Assembly (NCBI GenBank): GCA_050178135.1
Contig: JBFXGJ010000001.1
Location: 116,249 to 180,248 of the forward strand
DNA length: 64,000 nt
Source: UBA288 sp050178135
GTDB lineage: Archaea > Halobacteriota > Methanomicrobia > Methanomicrobiales > Methanospirillaceae
Direction: 5' to 3'
Part shown: positions 34,692 to 43,255 of the stretch, piece by piece
Position numbering within the stretch: the stretch's first letter is position 1
How the letters are laid out: each line of letters starts with the position of its first letter
Notes under the pieces: model-generated
Databases searched by the model: none
Told to the model about the DNA's origin: nothing
What the model saw: the letters and a program-made list of their open reading frames with translations, nothing else
Made by a program: the position numbers and the translations under genes

Positions 34692-36398
34692 ATGGCAGAA
34701 ATCCTGATCAAGAACGGATTCGTCTTCGACCCCGTGAGCGGTGTCAAGGGTGACAGGAAGGACATCGCCATCAGGGACGGCAAGATTGTCGAGTCGGTCT
34801 CCTCGTCCGCGAAGGTCTATGACGCAGCCGGCAAGACGGTGATGGCCGGCGCGGTTGAGATCCATGCTCATATCGCTGGCCCGAAGGTGAACGAGGGTCG
34901 GAACTACCGGCCGGAGGACAAACTCTTCGGCAACAAGCCCGGGGTCAACGGAATGCGCACGACCGGCGGGTTCTCAATTCCGACCACCTTCAAAACCGGG
35001 TATAACTATGCGCTGATGGGATACACCACGGCAATGGAAGCCGCGATGCCCCCGTTGTACGCGCGTCATGTCCACGAGGAGATCCGGGACACCCCGATCA
35101 TCGACGAAGGGGCATTCCCGGTCTTCGGCAACAACTGGTTCGTCCTCGAGTACCTCAAGAACAACGAGGTCGAGAACACGGCAGCCTACATCTCGTGGCT
35201 GCTGCGTGCCAGTAAAGGATATGCAGTCAAGGTCGTGAACCCTGGTGGAACCGAAGCCTGGGGATGGGGGCTGAACTGTCTCTCGGTCAATGACCCGGTC
35301 CCGTACTTCGACATCACTCCCGCACAGATCGTGAAGGGACTGATCGAGGCGAACGAGTATCTCGGGCTCCCCCACTCGATCCATATCCACGCGAACAACC
35401 TCGGGAACCCTGGAAACTTCACGACGACGCTCGACACGTTCAAGCTCGCCGAAGGTCTCAAGGCTAACAACCGTTTCGGGCGCGAACAGACGATGCATCA
35501 CACGCACGTCCAGTTCCACTCGTACGGCGGTGATAGCTGGGCCAACTTCGAGTCCAAGGCCGACGAGGTCATGGACTACGTGAACTCGCACCCGAACCTC
35601 ACGATCGACACGGGCAACGTGACCCTCGACGAGACCACGACCATGACGGCCGACGGTCCCTTCGAGCACCACCTGACCGAGCTCAATCACCTCAAGTGGG
35701 CGAACGTCGATGTCGAACTCGAAACGTGCGCAGGTATAGTTCCGTACGTCTACAGTCCCGATATCAAGGTCTGTGCAACCCAGTGGGCAATCGGCCTGGA
35801 ACTTGCACTCCTTGCCAAGGACCCGATGCGGTGCTTCATCACGACCGACCACCCGAATGCCGGGCCGTTCACGCGGTACCCGCGGATCATGAAGTGGCTG
35901 ATGTCGAAAGAGGCCCGTGATGAGCGTCTCAACACCTTCAAGCATGCCGAGAAGGTAATCTCCGCAACGCACCTGGCTGGCCTTGACCGCGAGATCACGT
36001 TCTACGAACTCGCCCAGATGACCCGCGCCGGGCCGGCAAAGGCTCTCGGGCTCGCTGGGACCTACGGTGGTCTCGCGCCCGGCATGGACGCAGACGTCGT
36101 GGTCTACGACATCAACCCCGAGACGTCGTTCTCCGGCGAAGACCTCGAGCGTGCCTTCACCGCCGCTTCCTACGTCGTCAAGACTGGAGTGCCGGTTGTT
36201 GTGGATGGTCGTGTCGTCAACAATGGCAACAAGCGAACCCTCTGGGTCGACGCGAAGGTCAATGAGAACGCCCAGGTCATGCGCGACATCGAGGAGAAGT
36301 TCCTCAAGTTCTACAGCGTCAACCTGAACAATTACGAGGTCCAGGGACACCACTACATCCCGAACCCGTACGCGATCGAGGTCGACGCGACCCAGTGA
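34692..36398 (+). CDS. fwdA: Formylmethanofuran dehydrogenase subunit A (amidohydrolase)
   Basis: 568 residues, normal FwdA length. Amidohydrolase fold with metal ligands H58 and H60 (VEIHAHIAGPKV), later His-rich segments IHIHANNLG and MHHTHVQFHSYGG, and Asp in TTDHPNAGPFTRYP. The dinuclear zinc site condenses formate, delivered through a tunnel from FwdB, with methanofuran. Its ATG follows the fwdB stop by five bases, preserving the fwdD-B-A-C order known from other methanogens. Confidence 0.97.
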   Translation: MAEILIKNGFVFDPVSGVKGDRKDIAIRDGKIVESVSSSAKVYDAAGKTVMAGAVEIHAHIAGPKVNEGRNYRPEDKLFGNKPGVNGMRTTGGFSIPTTFKTGYNYALMGYTTAMEAAMPPLYARHVHEEIRDTPIIDEGAFPVFGNNWFVLEYLKNNEVENTAAYISWLLRASKGYAVKVVNPGGTEAWGWGLNCLSVNDPVPYFDITPAQIVKGLIEANEYLGLPHSIHIHANNLGNPGNFTTTLDTFKLAEGLKANNRFGREQTMHHTHVQFHSYGGDSWANFESKADEVMDYVNSHPNLTIDTGNVTLDETTTMTADGPFEHHLTELNHLKWANVDVELETCAGIVPYVYSPDIKVCATQWAIGLELALLAKDPMRCFITTDHPNAGPFTRYPRIMKWLMSKEARDERLNTFKHAEKVISATHLAGLDREITFYELAQMTRAGPAKALGLAGTYGGLAPGMDADVVVYDINPETSFSGEDLERAFTAASYVVKTGVPVVVDGRVVNNGNKRTLWVDAKVNENAQVMRDIEEKFLKFYSVNLNNYEVQGHHYIPNPYAIEVDATQ

Positions 36399-36407
36399 GG
36401 TGCAGGG

Positions 36408-37310
36408 ATGGAGACAGTAACACTCACAATCAAGAATACCCCCACCCTCATGCTCGAGGCGGAGGCGATCACCCCCGATGGTCTTGCAGGAAAGACGCTC
36501 GACCAGATCCGGGCACTCCCCGTCTACATGGGCCGCGAGGCGTTCACTATCGGTGATTACTTCGACGTCGCCGGCAGTGCCGGGGCGACAGCGGCAGAGA
36601 CCAAGCTCATCGTGAAGGGCGATCTCTCCCGGGTCAAGTACCTCGGGTCCAAGATGTCGGCCGGCGAGATGGTGATCGAGGGCAACGCCGACATGTACGT
36701 CGGTGCCTGGATGTCGGGCGGCAAGCTGACCGTGAAGGGCAGCGTCGACGGGTTCGCAGGCACGGGCATGAAGGGCGGTGAGATCCTCATCGAGGGGAAC
36801 GCCGGTAACTACCTGGGATCCGCCTACCGCGGTGACTGGCGCGGGATGCAGGCTGGCCTCATCCGCGTCAAGGGCAACGTCGGGTCGGATACTGGTTACT
36901 TCATGAACGGTGGCACAATCGTCATTGAGGGGAATGCTGACGTCCACGTCGGCACCCACGCCGAGGGTGGCACGATCGTGATCAAGGGGAACGCGAAGTC
37001 CCGGCTCGGCGGCCAGATGGTCGAGGGCACGATCATGCTCCTGGGCACGGTTGACGTAATGATGCCCGGTTTCAAGTACACCGGGGACGAGGAGGTCGAG
37101 GTCGATGGCGAGAAGGTCCTGATGTCGGTATACATCGGGGACCTCGGTGAGCGCCACCGAAAGCGAAAGGGCGCCACCATTTACGGCAAGCTCTTCATAA
37201 AGAAGGGGGCGCCAGCAGACGAAACTGCGACCCGCGAGGCCCGTCTTGCCCGTGCGCGCGAGGCGAAGAAGGCTCGATTCGTCGTAACTGAAGAGACGGC
37301 CTCGGCCTGA
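36408..37310 (+). CDS. fwdC: Formylmethanofuran dehydrogenase subunit C
   Basis: 300 residues. The central part is a right-handed beta-helix with repeated G-x-x-G-x-x-x-V-x-G-N units (for example GEMVIEGNADMYVGAWMSGG), as in the C-terminal domain of glutamate synthase alpha and in FwdC. It scaffolds FwdA and FwdBD. A basic, Ala/Arg-rich tail of about 30 residues (after KGAPADETATR) extends past the beta-helix and is probably disordered. Last gene of the operon, followed by a T-run terminator. Confidence 0.95.
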   Translation: METVTLTIKNTPTLMLEAEAITPDGLAGKTLDQIRALPVYMGREAFTIGDYFDVAGSAGATAAETKLIVKGDLSRVKYLGSKMSAGEMVIEGNADMYVGAWMSGGKLTVKGSVDGFAGTGMKGGEILIEGNAGNYLGSAYRGDWRGMQAGLIRVKGNVGSDTGYFMNGGTIVIEGNADVHVGTHAEGGTIVIKGNAKSRLGGQMVEGTIMLLGTVDVMMPGFKYTGDEEVEVDGEKVLMSVYIGDLGERHRKRKGATIYGKLFIKKGAPADETATREARLARAREAKKARFVVTEETASA

Positions 37311-37328
37311 TTCTCTTCTCATTCCCGC

Positions 37329-37335
37329 TTTTTTT
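37329..37335 (+). terminator. Oligo-T terminator after fwdC
   Basis: CCCGC followed by seven T residues 19-25 bases past the fwdC stop, in keeping with archaeal oligo-T termination and with purA having its own promoter (TTTATCTC about 40 bases before its ATG). Confidence 0.55.
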
Positions 37336-37389
37336 CATCCAGAATAAACGTTTATCTCTCTTCACCGCCCCACGTTATATGATAGGACA

Positions 37390-38397
37390 ATGACCTGCAC
37401 CATCATCGTTGGCGGTTTTTTCGGAGACGAGGGAAAAGGAAAGATCGTCGCCCATATTGCTCACCAGGACAATCCCACGATCATCGCCCGTGGGGGTGTC
37501 GGCCCGAATGCAGGCCACACGGTCCAGGTGGGGGATCGACAGTACGGTGTCCGGATGGTGCCCTCGGGTTTCGTCTATCCGGATGCCCGTCTTTGCATCG
37601 GGAGCGGCGTCCTGGTTGACCCCCGCGTCCTGCTGGCCGAGCTCGACACGCTTGACGCGCATAAAAGGTGTTTTGTCGATTACCGCTGCGGCGTTATCGA
37701 GGAGGATCACATCCTCCGTGATAAAAAGTCAGATCACCTGCGCGAGAAGATCGGTTCGACCGGGACCGGTTGCGGACCTGCAAATGCAGACCGTGTGATG
37801 CGTATCAGCCGGCTCGCCGGCGACCTCCCGGAGCTCGCACCGTACCTGATGGACGTTCCTGCCGCCGTGAACGCCGAGATCGATTCCGGCAACACGGTCC
37901 TTCTCGAGGGAACGCAGGGTTTCGGGATATCACTCTATTATGGGACCTATCCCTTCGTCACGAGCAAGGACACCTCCGCCTCACAGATCGCGGCGGACAT
38001 CGGTGTCGGTCCGACCTCGATCGACGATGTGGTCGTCGTCTTCAAGGCTTATCCGACCAGGGTCGGGGAGGGGCCGTTCTCAACAGAGATGAGCCACGAC
38101 GAGTCGAACGCCCTCGGTCTCCAGGAGTTCGGCACCGTGACCCACCGCGAGCGTCGTATCGGTGGTTGGGACGGCGATATGGCCCGGTACTCGGCAATGA
38201 TCAACGGGTGCACCCAGGCAGCGATCACCGGGATCGATAAGGTCGACAGCTCGTGTTTTGGCGTCACCGAGTTCAGCCGTCTCTCTGCCAAGGCGAAAGA
38301 GTTCCTGCGGGATGCTGAGGCAGACATCGGCCGGCCGATCACGCTGATCTCGACTGGCCCCGAGCTCTCCCAGATCATCGACCTCAGGGCTGAGTAA
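37390..38397 (+). CDS. purA: Adenylosuccinate synthetase (short archaeal type)
   Basis: 335 residues; archaeal PurA lacks about 90 residues of the bacterial enzyme, so this is full length. GTP-dependent conversion of IMP and aspartate to adenylosuccinate. Motifs: GGFFGDEGKGK (phosphate loop, N-terminus), RGGVGPNAGHTV, STGTGCGPANADR, LEGTQGFGISLYYGTYP and TRVGEGPFSTE. Two short genes (Trm112-like, membrane protein) follow in the same direction. Confidence 0.97.
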   Translation: MTCTIIVGGFFGDEGKGKIVAHIAHQDNPTIIARGGVGPNAGHTVQVGDRQYGVRMVPSGFVYPDARLCIGSGVLVDPRVLLAELDTLDAHKRCFVDYRCGVIEEDHILRDKKSDHLREKIGSTGTGCGPANADRVMRISRLAGDLPELAPYLMDVPAAVNAEIDSGNTVLLEGTQGFGISLYYGTYPFVTSKDTSASQIAADIGVGPTSIDDVVVVFKAYPTRVGEGPFSTEMSHDESNALGLQEFGTVTHRERRIGGWDGDMARYSAMINGCTQAAITGIDKVDSSCFGVTEFSRLSAKAKEFLRDAEADIGRPITLISTGPELSQIIDLRAE

Positions 38398-38413
38398 TGG
38401 GGGTGATCCCGGC

Positions 38414-38596
38414 ATGAAACCGAGCATGATGAAGATCCTCTGCTGCCCCGTCTGCAAAGGTGATCTCACCCTTGAAGTTACGAAGGAGGACGACAACGAG
38501 GTGCTCGAGGGTCGTCTCCGGTGTGGGGCGTGCTCGATTGACTACCCGATCGAAGACGGGATTCCCAACCTTCTTCCGCCCGGAGCCGGCGCCTGA
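38414..38596 (+). CDS. Trm112-family zinc protein
   Basis: 60 residues with CCPVCKGDLTL and RCGACSIDYPIEDGIPNLLP, the Trm112/YcaR pattern of two C-x-x-C knuckles followed by PIxDGIPxLLP. Trm112 proteins bind and activate several tRNA, rRNA and release-factor methyltransferases. A near-perfect ribosome site, GGGGGTGAT, lies six bases before ATG 38414. Confidence 0.9.
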   Translation: MKPSMMKILCCPVCKGDLTLEVTKEDDNEVLEGRLRCGACSIDYPIEDGIPNLLPPGAGA

Positions 38597-38616
38597 TCGG
38601 GGCTGGTGGGTGCACG

Positions 38617-39141
38617 ATGGCGAACGAGATCCACCTGAATAGTGCCGGGATCAACAGCATCACGACCCCGGCAGCTCCCCTGCAGGTCCTGGCCGGCACA
38701 GCACTGAGGTTGAAACTGGTCAACCACGGCGCTCCGATCCATCTCACGCTGACGTCGACCAACGCCTCCCCCTACTCTGACTTCTCTCACCAGAACGTCT
38801 TTGTCCGTGAGGAGGTGATTCACGAGATCCCCATTCATGAGGACGCCTTCCCGGGATCGTTCGACATCACGGTTGTCACCGGGTATGGAACCGTTCGCTC
38901 GTCGTTCCAGGTGATGGTGCTTCGCGAACCGGAACGCCCCCCCGAGCCTCCGACACGACCGAAGTACCGTAATATCGCACCCGAGGACCGGGGACTGCCG
39001 CCGGTTGTCCTCCTCTTTGCGGGGGCAGGTGTCGTCCTCTACCTGGTCTGGTGGGTGACCCGGCTCGAGGTTGTCAACTTCGCAGCGTTCGTTCTCCTGA
39101 TGGCAGGACTCATCGTCGGATGGTTGATCCAGCGATCGTAG
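38617..39141 (+). CDS. Beta-rich protein with two C-terminal transmembrane helices
   Basis: 174 residues. The first 105 form a probable beta-sandwich (LQVLAGTALRLKLVNHGAPIHL, then ITVVTGYGTVRSSFQVMVL), followed by a Pro-rich linker (PERPPEPPTRPK) and two membrane helices (PPVVLLFAGAGVVLYLVWWV and VNFAAFVLLMAGLIVGWLIQ). No signal peptide, so the globular part is probably cytosolic. I recognise no function. Its 3' end overlaps the cbiB start by 22 bases, linking it to the B12/B6 genes. Confidence 0.75.
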   Translation: MANEIHLNSAGINSITTPAAPLQVLAGTALRLKLVNHGAPIHLTLTSTNASPYSDFSHQNVFVREEVIHEIPIHEDAFPGSFDITVVTGYGTVRSSFQVMVLREPERPPEPPTRPKYRNIAPEDRGLPPVVLLFAGAGVVLYLVWWVTRLEVVNFAAFVLLMAGLIVGWLIQRS

Positions 39142-40055
39142 GGGGCGGAGTACTCCTCTTAGCGCTCCTCGTTGATCGTCTCGTCGGCGATCCACAATCC
39201 CCGTACCACCCGGTGGCCCTTCTGGGACGGTTGATCGATGTATGGGGCCGACCGGAGCGCTGGCCTGCCCGGTGGCATCGGCCGGTTGGTGTCGTCTGTG
39301 CGGTTGCAACGATAGCACTCTTTGCGATTCCATTCATCCTCTGCGCACATCTTGGTCCCCTCCTCTTACTGCTGGCGGGCCCGCTGTTCCTCAAGGCCTG
39401 CTTCGCCTGGCGGGCTCTCGAAGAGCATGCCGCGGCAGTGGAGAGAGCGCTCAGCCTCGACCTGCAGGACGCGCGAAAAAAAGCAGGGCTTCTCGTCTCT
39501 CGGGACACGTCTCCTCTCAACGATGAACAGGTCCGATCGGCTGCCTACGAGTCCGTGGCTGAAAACCTGGTCGACTCGATCACGGCTCCCCTTCTCTATT
39601 TCTCTGTTCTTGGACTGGGCGGTGCCGCCGCGTATCGGGCTGTCAACACGATGGACGCAATGCTGGGCTACCGCGACGAACGTCTTCGCCTCGGGTGGGC
39701 GGCGGCGCGGCTCGACGACATCCTCGGTTTTATCCCTGCCCGGGTAACCGGCGTGGTACTCCTCACCTGGTTCACGGCGATCGGCCGGGGTCCCCAGGCC
39801 TGGCGGACCCTTCGCGCCGATAGGCGCAAGCGGCCTGGTTTCAACGGTGGAATACCGATGGCCCTCATCGCTGGCGGGGTCGGTGTTGCATTTGAGAAGC
39901 CGGGAATCTACCAGATCGGGACTCCGGAGATGACCCTGGCGGCGGGGGGTCCGCACATCGTGCGCGCGGTACGAGCCGCGACGATCGGGACCGTCGTTCT
40001 CTGCCTGATCACACTATTTTTATGGGCCGCACTCGCCAATAGGATACAGCTATGA
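39120..40055 (+). CDS. cbiB: Adenosylcobinamide-phosphate synthase CbiB/CobD
   Basis: 311 residues from ATG 39120. An integral membrane protein that attaches aminopropanol (or its phosphate) to adenosylcobyric acid in B12 synthesis. Family segments: DRLVGDPQSPYHPVALLGRLID near the start, LVSRDTSPLNDEQVRSAAYESVAENLVDSITAPL (seen as SRDTSPL and ESVAENLVDSITAP), YRAVNTMDAMLGYRDE and GFNGGIPMALIAGG. Overlaps its upstream neighbour by 22 and pdxS by 4 bases. Confidence 0.94.
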   Translation: MVDPAIVGGGVLLLALLVDRLVGDPQSPYHPVALLGRLIDVWGRPERWPARWHRPVGVVCAVATIALFAIPFILCAHLGPLLLLLAGPLFLKACFAWRALEEHAAAVERALSLDLQDARKKAGLLVSRDTSPLNDEQVRSAAYESVAENLVDSITAPLLYFSVLGLGGAAAYRAVNTMDAMLGYRDERLRLGWAAARLDDILGFIPARVTGVVLLTWFTAIGRGPQAWRTLRADRRKRPGFNGGIPMALIAGGVGVAFEKPGIYQIGTPEMTLAAGGPHIVRAVRAATIGTVVLCLITLFLWAALANRIQL

Positions 40056-40948
40056 AGCTCGAGGAGTTGAGGTTCGGGACCGAGCTCGTCAAGCGAGGCT
40101 TTGCCTCGATGCAGAAGGGTGGGGTCATCATGGACGTGATTAACGCCGACCAGGCGCGGATCGCTGAGGAGGCCGGTGCGGTCGCGGTCATGGCGCTCGA
40201 GCGCGTGCCGGCCGACATCAGGAAGGCAGGCGGGGTTGCACGCATGGCCGACCCGGAAAGGGTCGCCGAGATCATCGATGCGGTCTCGATCCCGGTGATG
40301 GGCAAGGTCCGCATCGGGCACTTTGTCGAGGCACGGATCCTTGAGGCACTCGGCGTTGACATGATCGATGAGTCCGAGGTCCTGACTCCGGCCGACGAGG
40401 AGTTCCACATCGATAAGACCGCGTTCACTGTACCGTTTGTTTGCGGTGCACGGAACCTGGGTGAGGCCCTCCGGCGAATCAATGAGGGAGCTGCAATGGT
40501 GAGGACCAAGGGCGAAGCCGGGACAGGAAACGTCGTCGAGGCGGTCCGCCACATGCGCGCAATTACGGGGGAGATACGGCAACTCCAGGGGATGGACCGG
40601 CAGGAACTCGCTGAGCGTGCACGCGCCATCGAGGCACCGGTAGAACTCGTCGCCGAGAGTGCCCGGATGGGCCGGCTTCCGGTCGTAAACTTCTCGGCCG
40701 GCGGAATCGCGACCCCGGCAGACGCTGCCCTGATGATGCATCTGGGAGCGGATGGCGTCTTCGTAGGGTCTGGCATCTTCCTCTCGGAGAATCCCGCGCA
40801 GATGGCAAAGGCGATCGTTAGCGCGGTCGACCATCATAACGATCCAGTGCAACTCGCAGCGTGCTCGCGGGGGCTCGGGACGGCGATGCGTGGTCTTGAC
40901 GTTCACACGCTTCCGGAGAACGAGGTGCTGCGTTTCCGTGGTCGCTGA
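40052..40948 (+). CDS. pdxS: Pyridoxal 5'-phosphate synthase lyase subunit
   Basis: 298 residues, full length. PdxS builds PLP from ribose 5-phosphate, glyceraldehyde 3-phosphate and ammonia delivered by PdxT. Highly conserved blocks: KGGVIMDVINADQARIAEEAGA (near 22-43), catalytic Lys in VMGKVRIGHFVEA, IDESEVLTPAD, VCGARNLGEALRRI and MVRTKGEAGTGN. The ATG overlaps the cbiB stop, and the 3' end overlaps pdxT. Confidence 0.98.
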   Translation: MKLEELRFGTELVKRGFASMQKGGVIMDVINADQARIAEEAGAVAVMALERVPADIRKAGGVARMADPERVAEIIDAVSIPVMGKVRIGHFVEARILEALGVDMIDESEVLTPADEEFHIDKTAFTVPFVCGARNLGEALRRINEGAAMVRTKGEAGTGNVVEAVRHMRAITGEIRQLQGMDRQELAERARAIEAPVELVAESARMGRLPVVNFSAGGIATPADAALMMHLGADGVFVGSGIFLSENPAQMAKAIVSAVDHHNDPVQLAACSRGLGTAMRGLDVHTLPENEVLRFRGR

Positions 40949-41528
40949 CCCGGACCTCAGGATCGGCGTGCTGGCCCTCCAGGGGAACGTCTCAGAGCAC
41001 GTCCGGGCCTTTGATCTGGCGCTTACCGCCAAAATCGGAGAGCACCAGCCCGTCATCCAGGTCCGACGTCCCGCCGAGATCGAGGGACTCGATGCCCTGG
41101 CGCTACCGGGTGGAGAATCCACCACGATCTCCCGTTTGATCGAGAAGAATGGATTGTACCGCCCCCTTGTCGACTTTCCGGGGGGGCTCTTTGCCACCTG
41201 CGCAGGGATGGTCCTCCTTGCGACGTCCGTCGACGACCCCAGGGTGAACCCCCTGGGCCTGATCGAGATGAGGGTCGAGCGCAATGCCTTCGGACGACAG
41301 TTCGAGTCGTTCGAGGCGGACATCCGGATAAATGGGCTCGATTCACCGTTTCACGCGGTCTTTATCAGGGCGCCAATCGCGGCCCAGGTTGGTGCCGATG
41401 CGGAAATCCTCGCACGAATCAACGACGGAGCGGTCGCCGTCCGACAGTCCCGTCATCTCGCGCTCTCTTTTCATCCAGAACTGGGGGCCGATCTCCGGCT
41501 TCACACCCTCTTTCTTGAACAGCTCTGA
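40938..41528 (+). CDS. pdxT: Pyridoxal 5'-phosphate synthase glutaminase subunit
   Basis: 196 residues from GTG 40938, overlapping pdxS by 11 bases. Class I glutamine amidotransferase: IGVLALQGNVSEH start, LPGGESTTISRLI, nucleophile Cys in LFATCAGMVLLA and His/Glu in SFHPELG. Supplies ammonia to PdxS. GTG is chosen because it is the only standard start close to the conserved beginning. Confidence 0.95.
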   Translation: MVADPDLRIGVLALQGNVSEHVRAFDLALTAKIGEHQPVIQVRRPAEIEGLDALALPGGESTTISRLIEKNGLYRPLVDFPGGLFATCAGMVLLATSVDDPRVNPLGLIEMRVERNAFGRQFESFEADIRINGLDSPFHAVFIRAPIAAQVGADAEILARINDGAVAVRQSRHLALSFHPELGADLRLHTLFLEQL

Positions 41529-41697
41529 CGGGCTTTGCGTGGAAACCGCTCCCGTAACCCCGTCAGCCATTCTCTAATCCGGATCAGTATGCGGAGTTCT
41601 TCTCTTCTGTGGAGGAGCCGACACCGTTGTCGTTCACATCGATCCTGTTCTCCTGTATGGCCCGACAGGGACCGTCCTGGAGGTGTTCGCATCCTGC

Positions 41698-42684
41698 TCA
41701 GTCGAGGGTGAGCGTCCCGACGACGCGGAGACTCCCTCCATCAAGCCAGCAAAGCAGAACGCGTGCATCGGGAGGATAGACGAGAGGCCGTTCGAGCTCG
41801 AGTCTGAGCTGGGGGCGGTGCCAGTCACCTTCGACTCCCAACCCGATCACCCGCGCCGGCTGGAACTGCATCCAGTGACCGACGGTAAGGACCATGCCCT
41901 CCTTGAGTGGTGCAGGCCAGTAGGGGACGATCGAGGCCTTTCCCGAGAGGTGGGCGGATTGGACCAGGTCGGGGTCCGTCGTGAGCACATCCCCCCGGAC
42001 CAGGTCCTCCGCTTCGATCCCTTTCAACGCGAGGCCCACCCGGTCCCCCAGGTAGCCCGCTGGCGCATCATCGTCGTGTCGCTGGATCGAACGGACCTGG
42101 ATGGATCGGTTCGTCGGCAGAACCCGCATCGTGTCGTGGCGCCTGACCGCGCCCTGGACCACGTCTCCAAGGACGACCGTGCCAATTCCCTTGACCGGGA
42201 ACGCGTGGTCGACCGGAACGGTCCCGCAGGACGGTCCCTGGTCCTCGACCAGCTCTGCAGCACGTGCGAGGAGCTCCTCCCTGAGAGCGATGGGGTCGTC
42301 CTCTCGGACCACGTATCCCTCCACCACCGTCCCCCGGATCAGCGGGGCGAGCTGCTCCGGTGTCAGGTAGTTCCTGAGCACAAGATACCCCTCGCCGACT
42401 CCCATACAATCGAGCATCAGCACCTGCTCTCCGAACTGTGCGGTGATCCCATCGACGACCATGATCGCGGCACGGGACGGCGAAATCGCGAAGAAGAGCG
42501 ATGCGAGCCTATCGGGGTACCGCGTCGGCTCGAGAAACGTGACCGTCACGTCTCCCTTCTTCATGTTGTAAAACGTGATATCACTCGTGGTCCCGGCCTT
42601 CCCGAGGTCCTTTGCATATCCGACCGGCGCGAGGACCGCCACGTTCAGGTTCGGCATCAGTACATGTTCTGTGCCCGGAGTCAT
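41698..42684 (-). CDS. EF-Tu/SelB-like protein with degenerate G domain
   Basis: 328 residues. Overall layout of an elongation-factor-1A paralog: a reduced G domain (1-120), domain 2 (about 150-245, HAFPVKGIGTVVLGDVVQGAVRRHD with the IEAEDLVRGDVL end) and domain 3 (250-328). The P-loop is lost: where GHVDHGKT is expected there is APVGYAKDLGKAGTTSD, and NKxD is missing. It resembles the archaeal SelB-like (aSelBL) proteins described as lacking GTPase motifs. Role unknown. ATG 42684 or the Met at codon 10 may start it; no good ribosome site is seen. Confidence 0.8.
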   Translation of the reverse strand: MTPGTEHVLMPNLNVAVLAPVGYAKDLGKAGTTSDITFYNMKKGDVTVTFLEPTRYPDRLASLFFAISPSRAAIMVVDGITAQFGEQVLMLDCMGVGEGYLVLRNYLTPEQLAPLIRGTVVEGYVVREDDPIALREELLARAAELVEDQGPSCGTVPVDHAFPVKGIGTVVLGDVVQGAVRRHDTMRVLPTNRSIQVRSIQRHDDDAPAGYLGDRVGLALKGIEAEDLVRGDVLTTDPDLVQSAHLSGKASIVPYWPAPLKEGMVLTVGHWMQFQPARVIGLGVEGDWHRPQLRLELERPLVYPPDARVLLCWLDGGSLRVVGTLTLD

Positions 42685-42738
42685 TCAAGCTGACGCTTTT
42701 GATGCTCCCTTCTCCCTCGTCCACTTTCCGTACCCCGG

Positions 42739-43090
42739 TCCGGTCTTCCGTCCGAATGCGATCGGTGGATCCATGTTGAAACCGGGTCCATCAGCGGCTG
42801 GTCTTTGGACATCTGGGAGATATGCGGCGTGGTCGAACTGGAGATGGCGAAGACGGTCTTCGAGCGACTGGATGCCCTGCAGGTATCTCACCGAGGATCG
42901 CGAAGCCTGGATGCATCGAATCCGGGTTCCGAGGGCTCATCTTCGTCAGGCTCGGCCCCAAACGGTGCCCCGCCCCCCAGTCCTCCTGCGCCCCCCCGCC
43001 GATCAGTGGCACGGACCTCCTTCTTCCGTCTTCCCGGTTACGGATGCCTTCGTCATCCTGACGAACGACTGCCCGGGAACCCCTGCACAT
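42739..43090 (+). pseudogene. Possible frameshifted, decayed gene
   Basis: Part of a 571-base stretch (42685-43255) without an intact gene. Natural-looking peptide segments follow each other but change frame: LDIWEICGVVELEMAKTVF (frame 1, around 42805), YLTEDREAWMHRIRVPR (frame 2, around 42885), GLIFVRLGPKRCPAP (frame 3, around 42937) and VTDAFVILTNDCPGTPAHG (frame 2, around 43035). This is what a gene with two or three frameshifts would look like. I recognise no family, and chance cannot be excluded. The remainder (43100-43255) holds the promoter of the next gene (CTTAAAAAC, 43194-43202). Confidence 0.35.
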
Positions 43091-43255
43091 GGAGAGAGGG
43101 AGGGTTTGCTGTCGGTTGGCAGTCCTCAATGGTCCTCTGGGCCATGAAAAATTGCATAGCCTGCGGTTCAGACCCGTTCCGGTTTCCGTTAGCCTTAAAA
43201 ACGTATGGGCTGAACTGGTATGTATCAACGTTCGTTAAGAACCACGGGGAGTACA

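Noticed and set aside
34974..37322. 782-codon open frame antisense to fwdA and fwdC
   Set aside because: Opposite two unmistakable subunits of formylmethanofuran dehydrogenase; composition (Val/Asp/Leu/His/Arg) is that of a mirrored frame and no ribosome site fits.
42791..43228. 145-codon minus-strand frame upstream of the second SGNH gene
   Set aside because: Arg/Pro/Ser-rich, no start signal, no domain; the plus-strand peptide segments in the same stretch look more natural.
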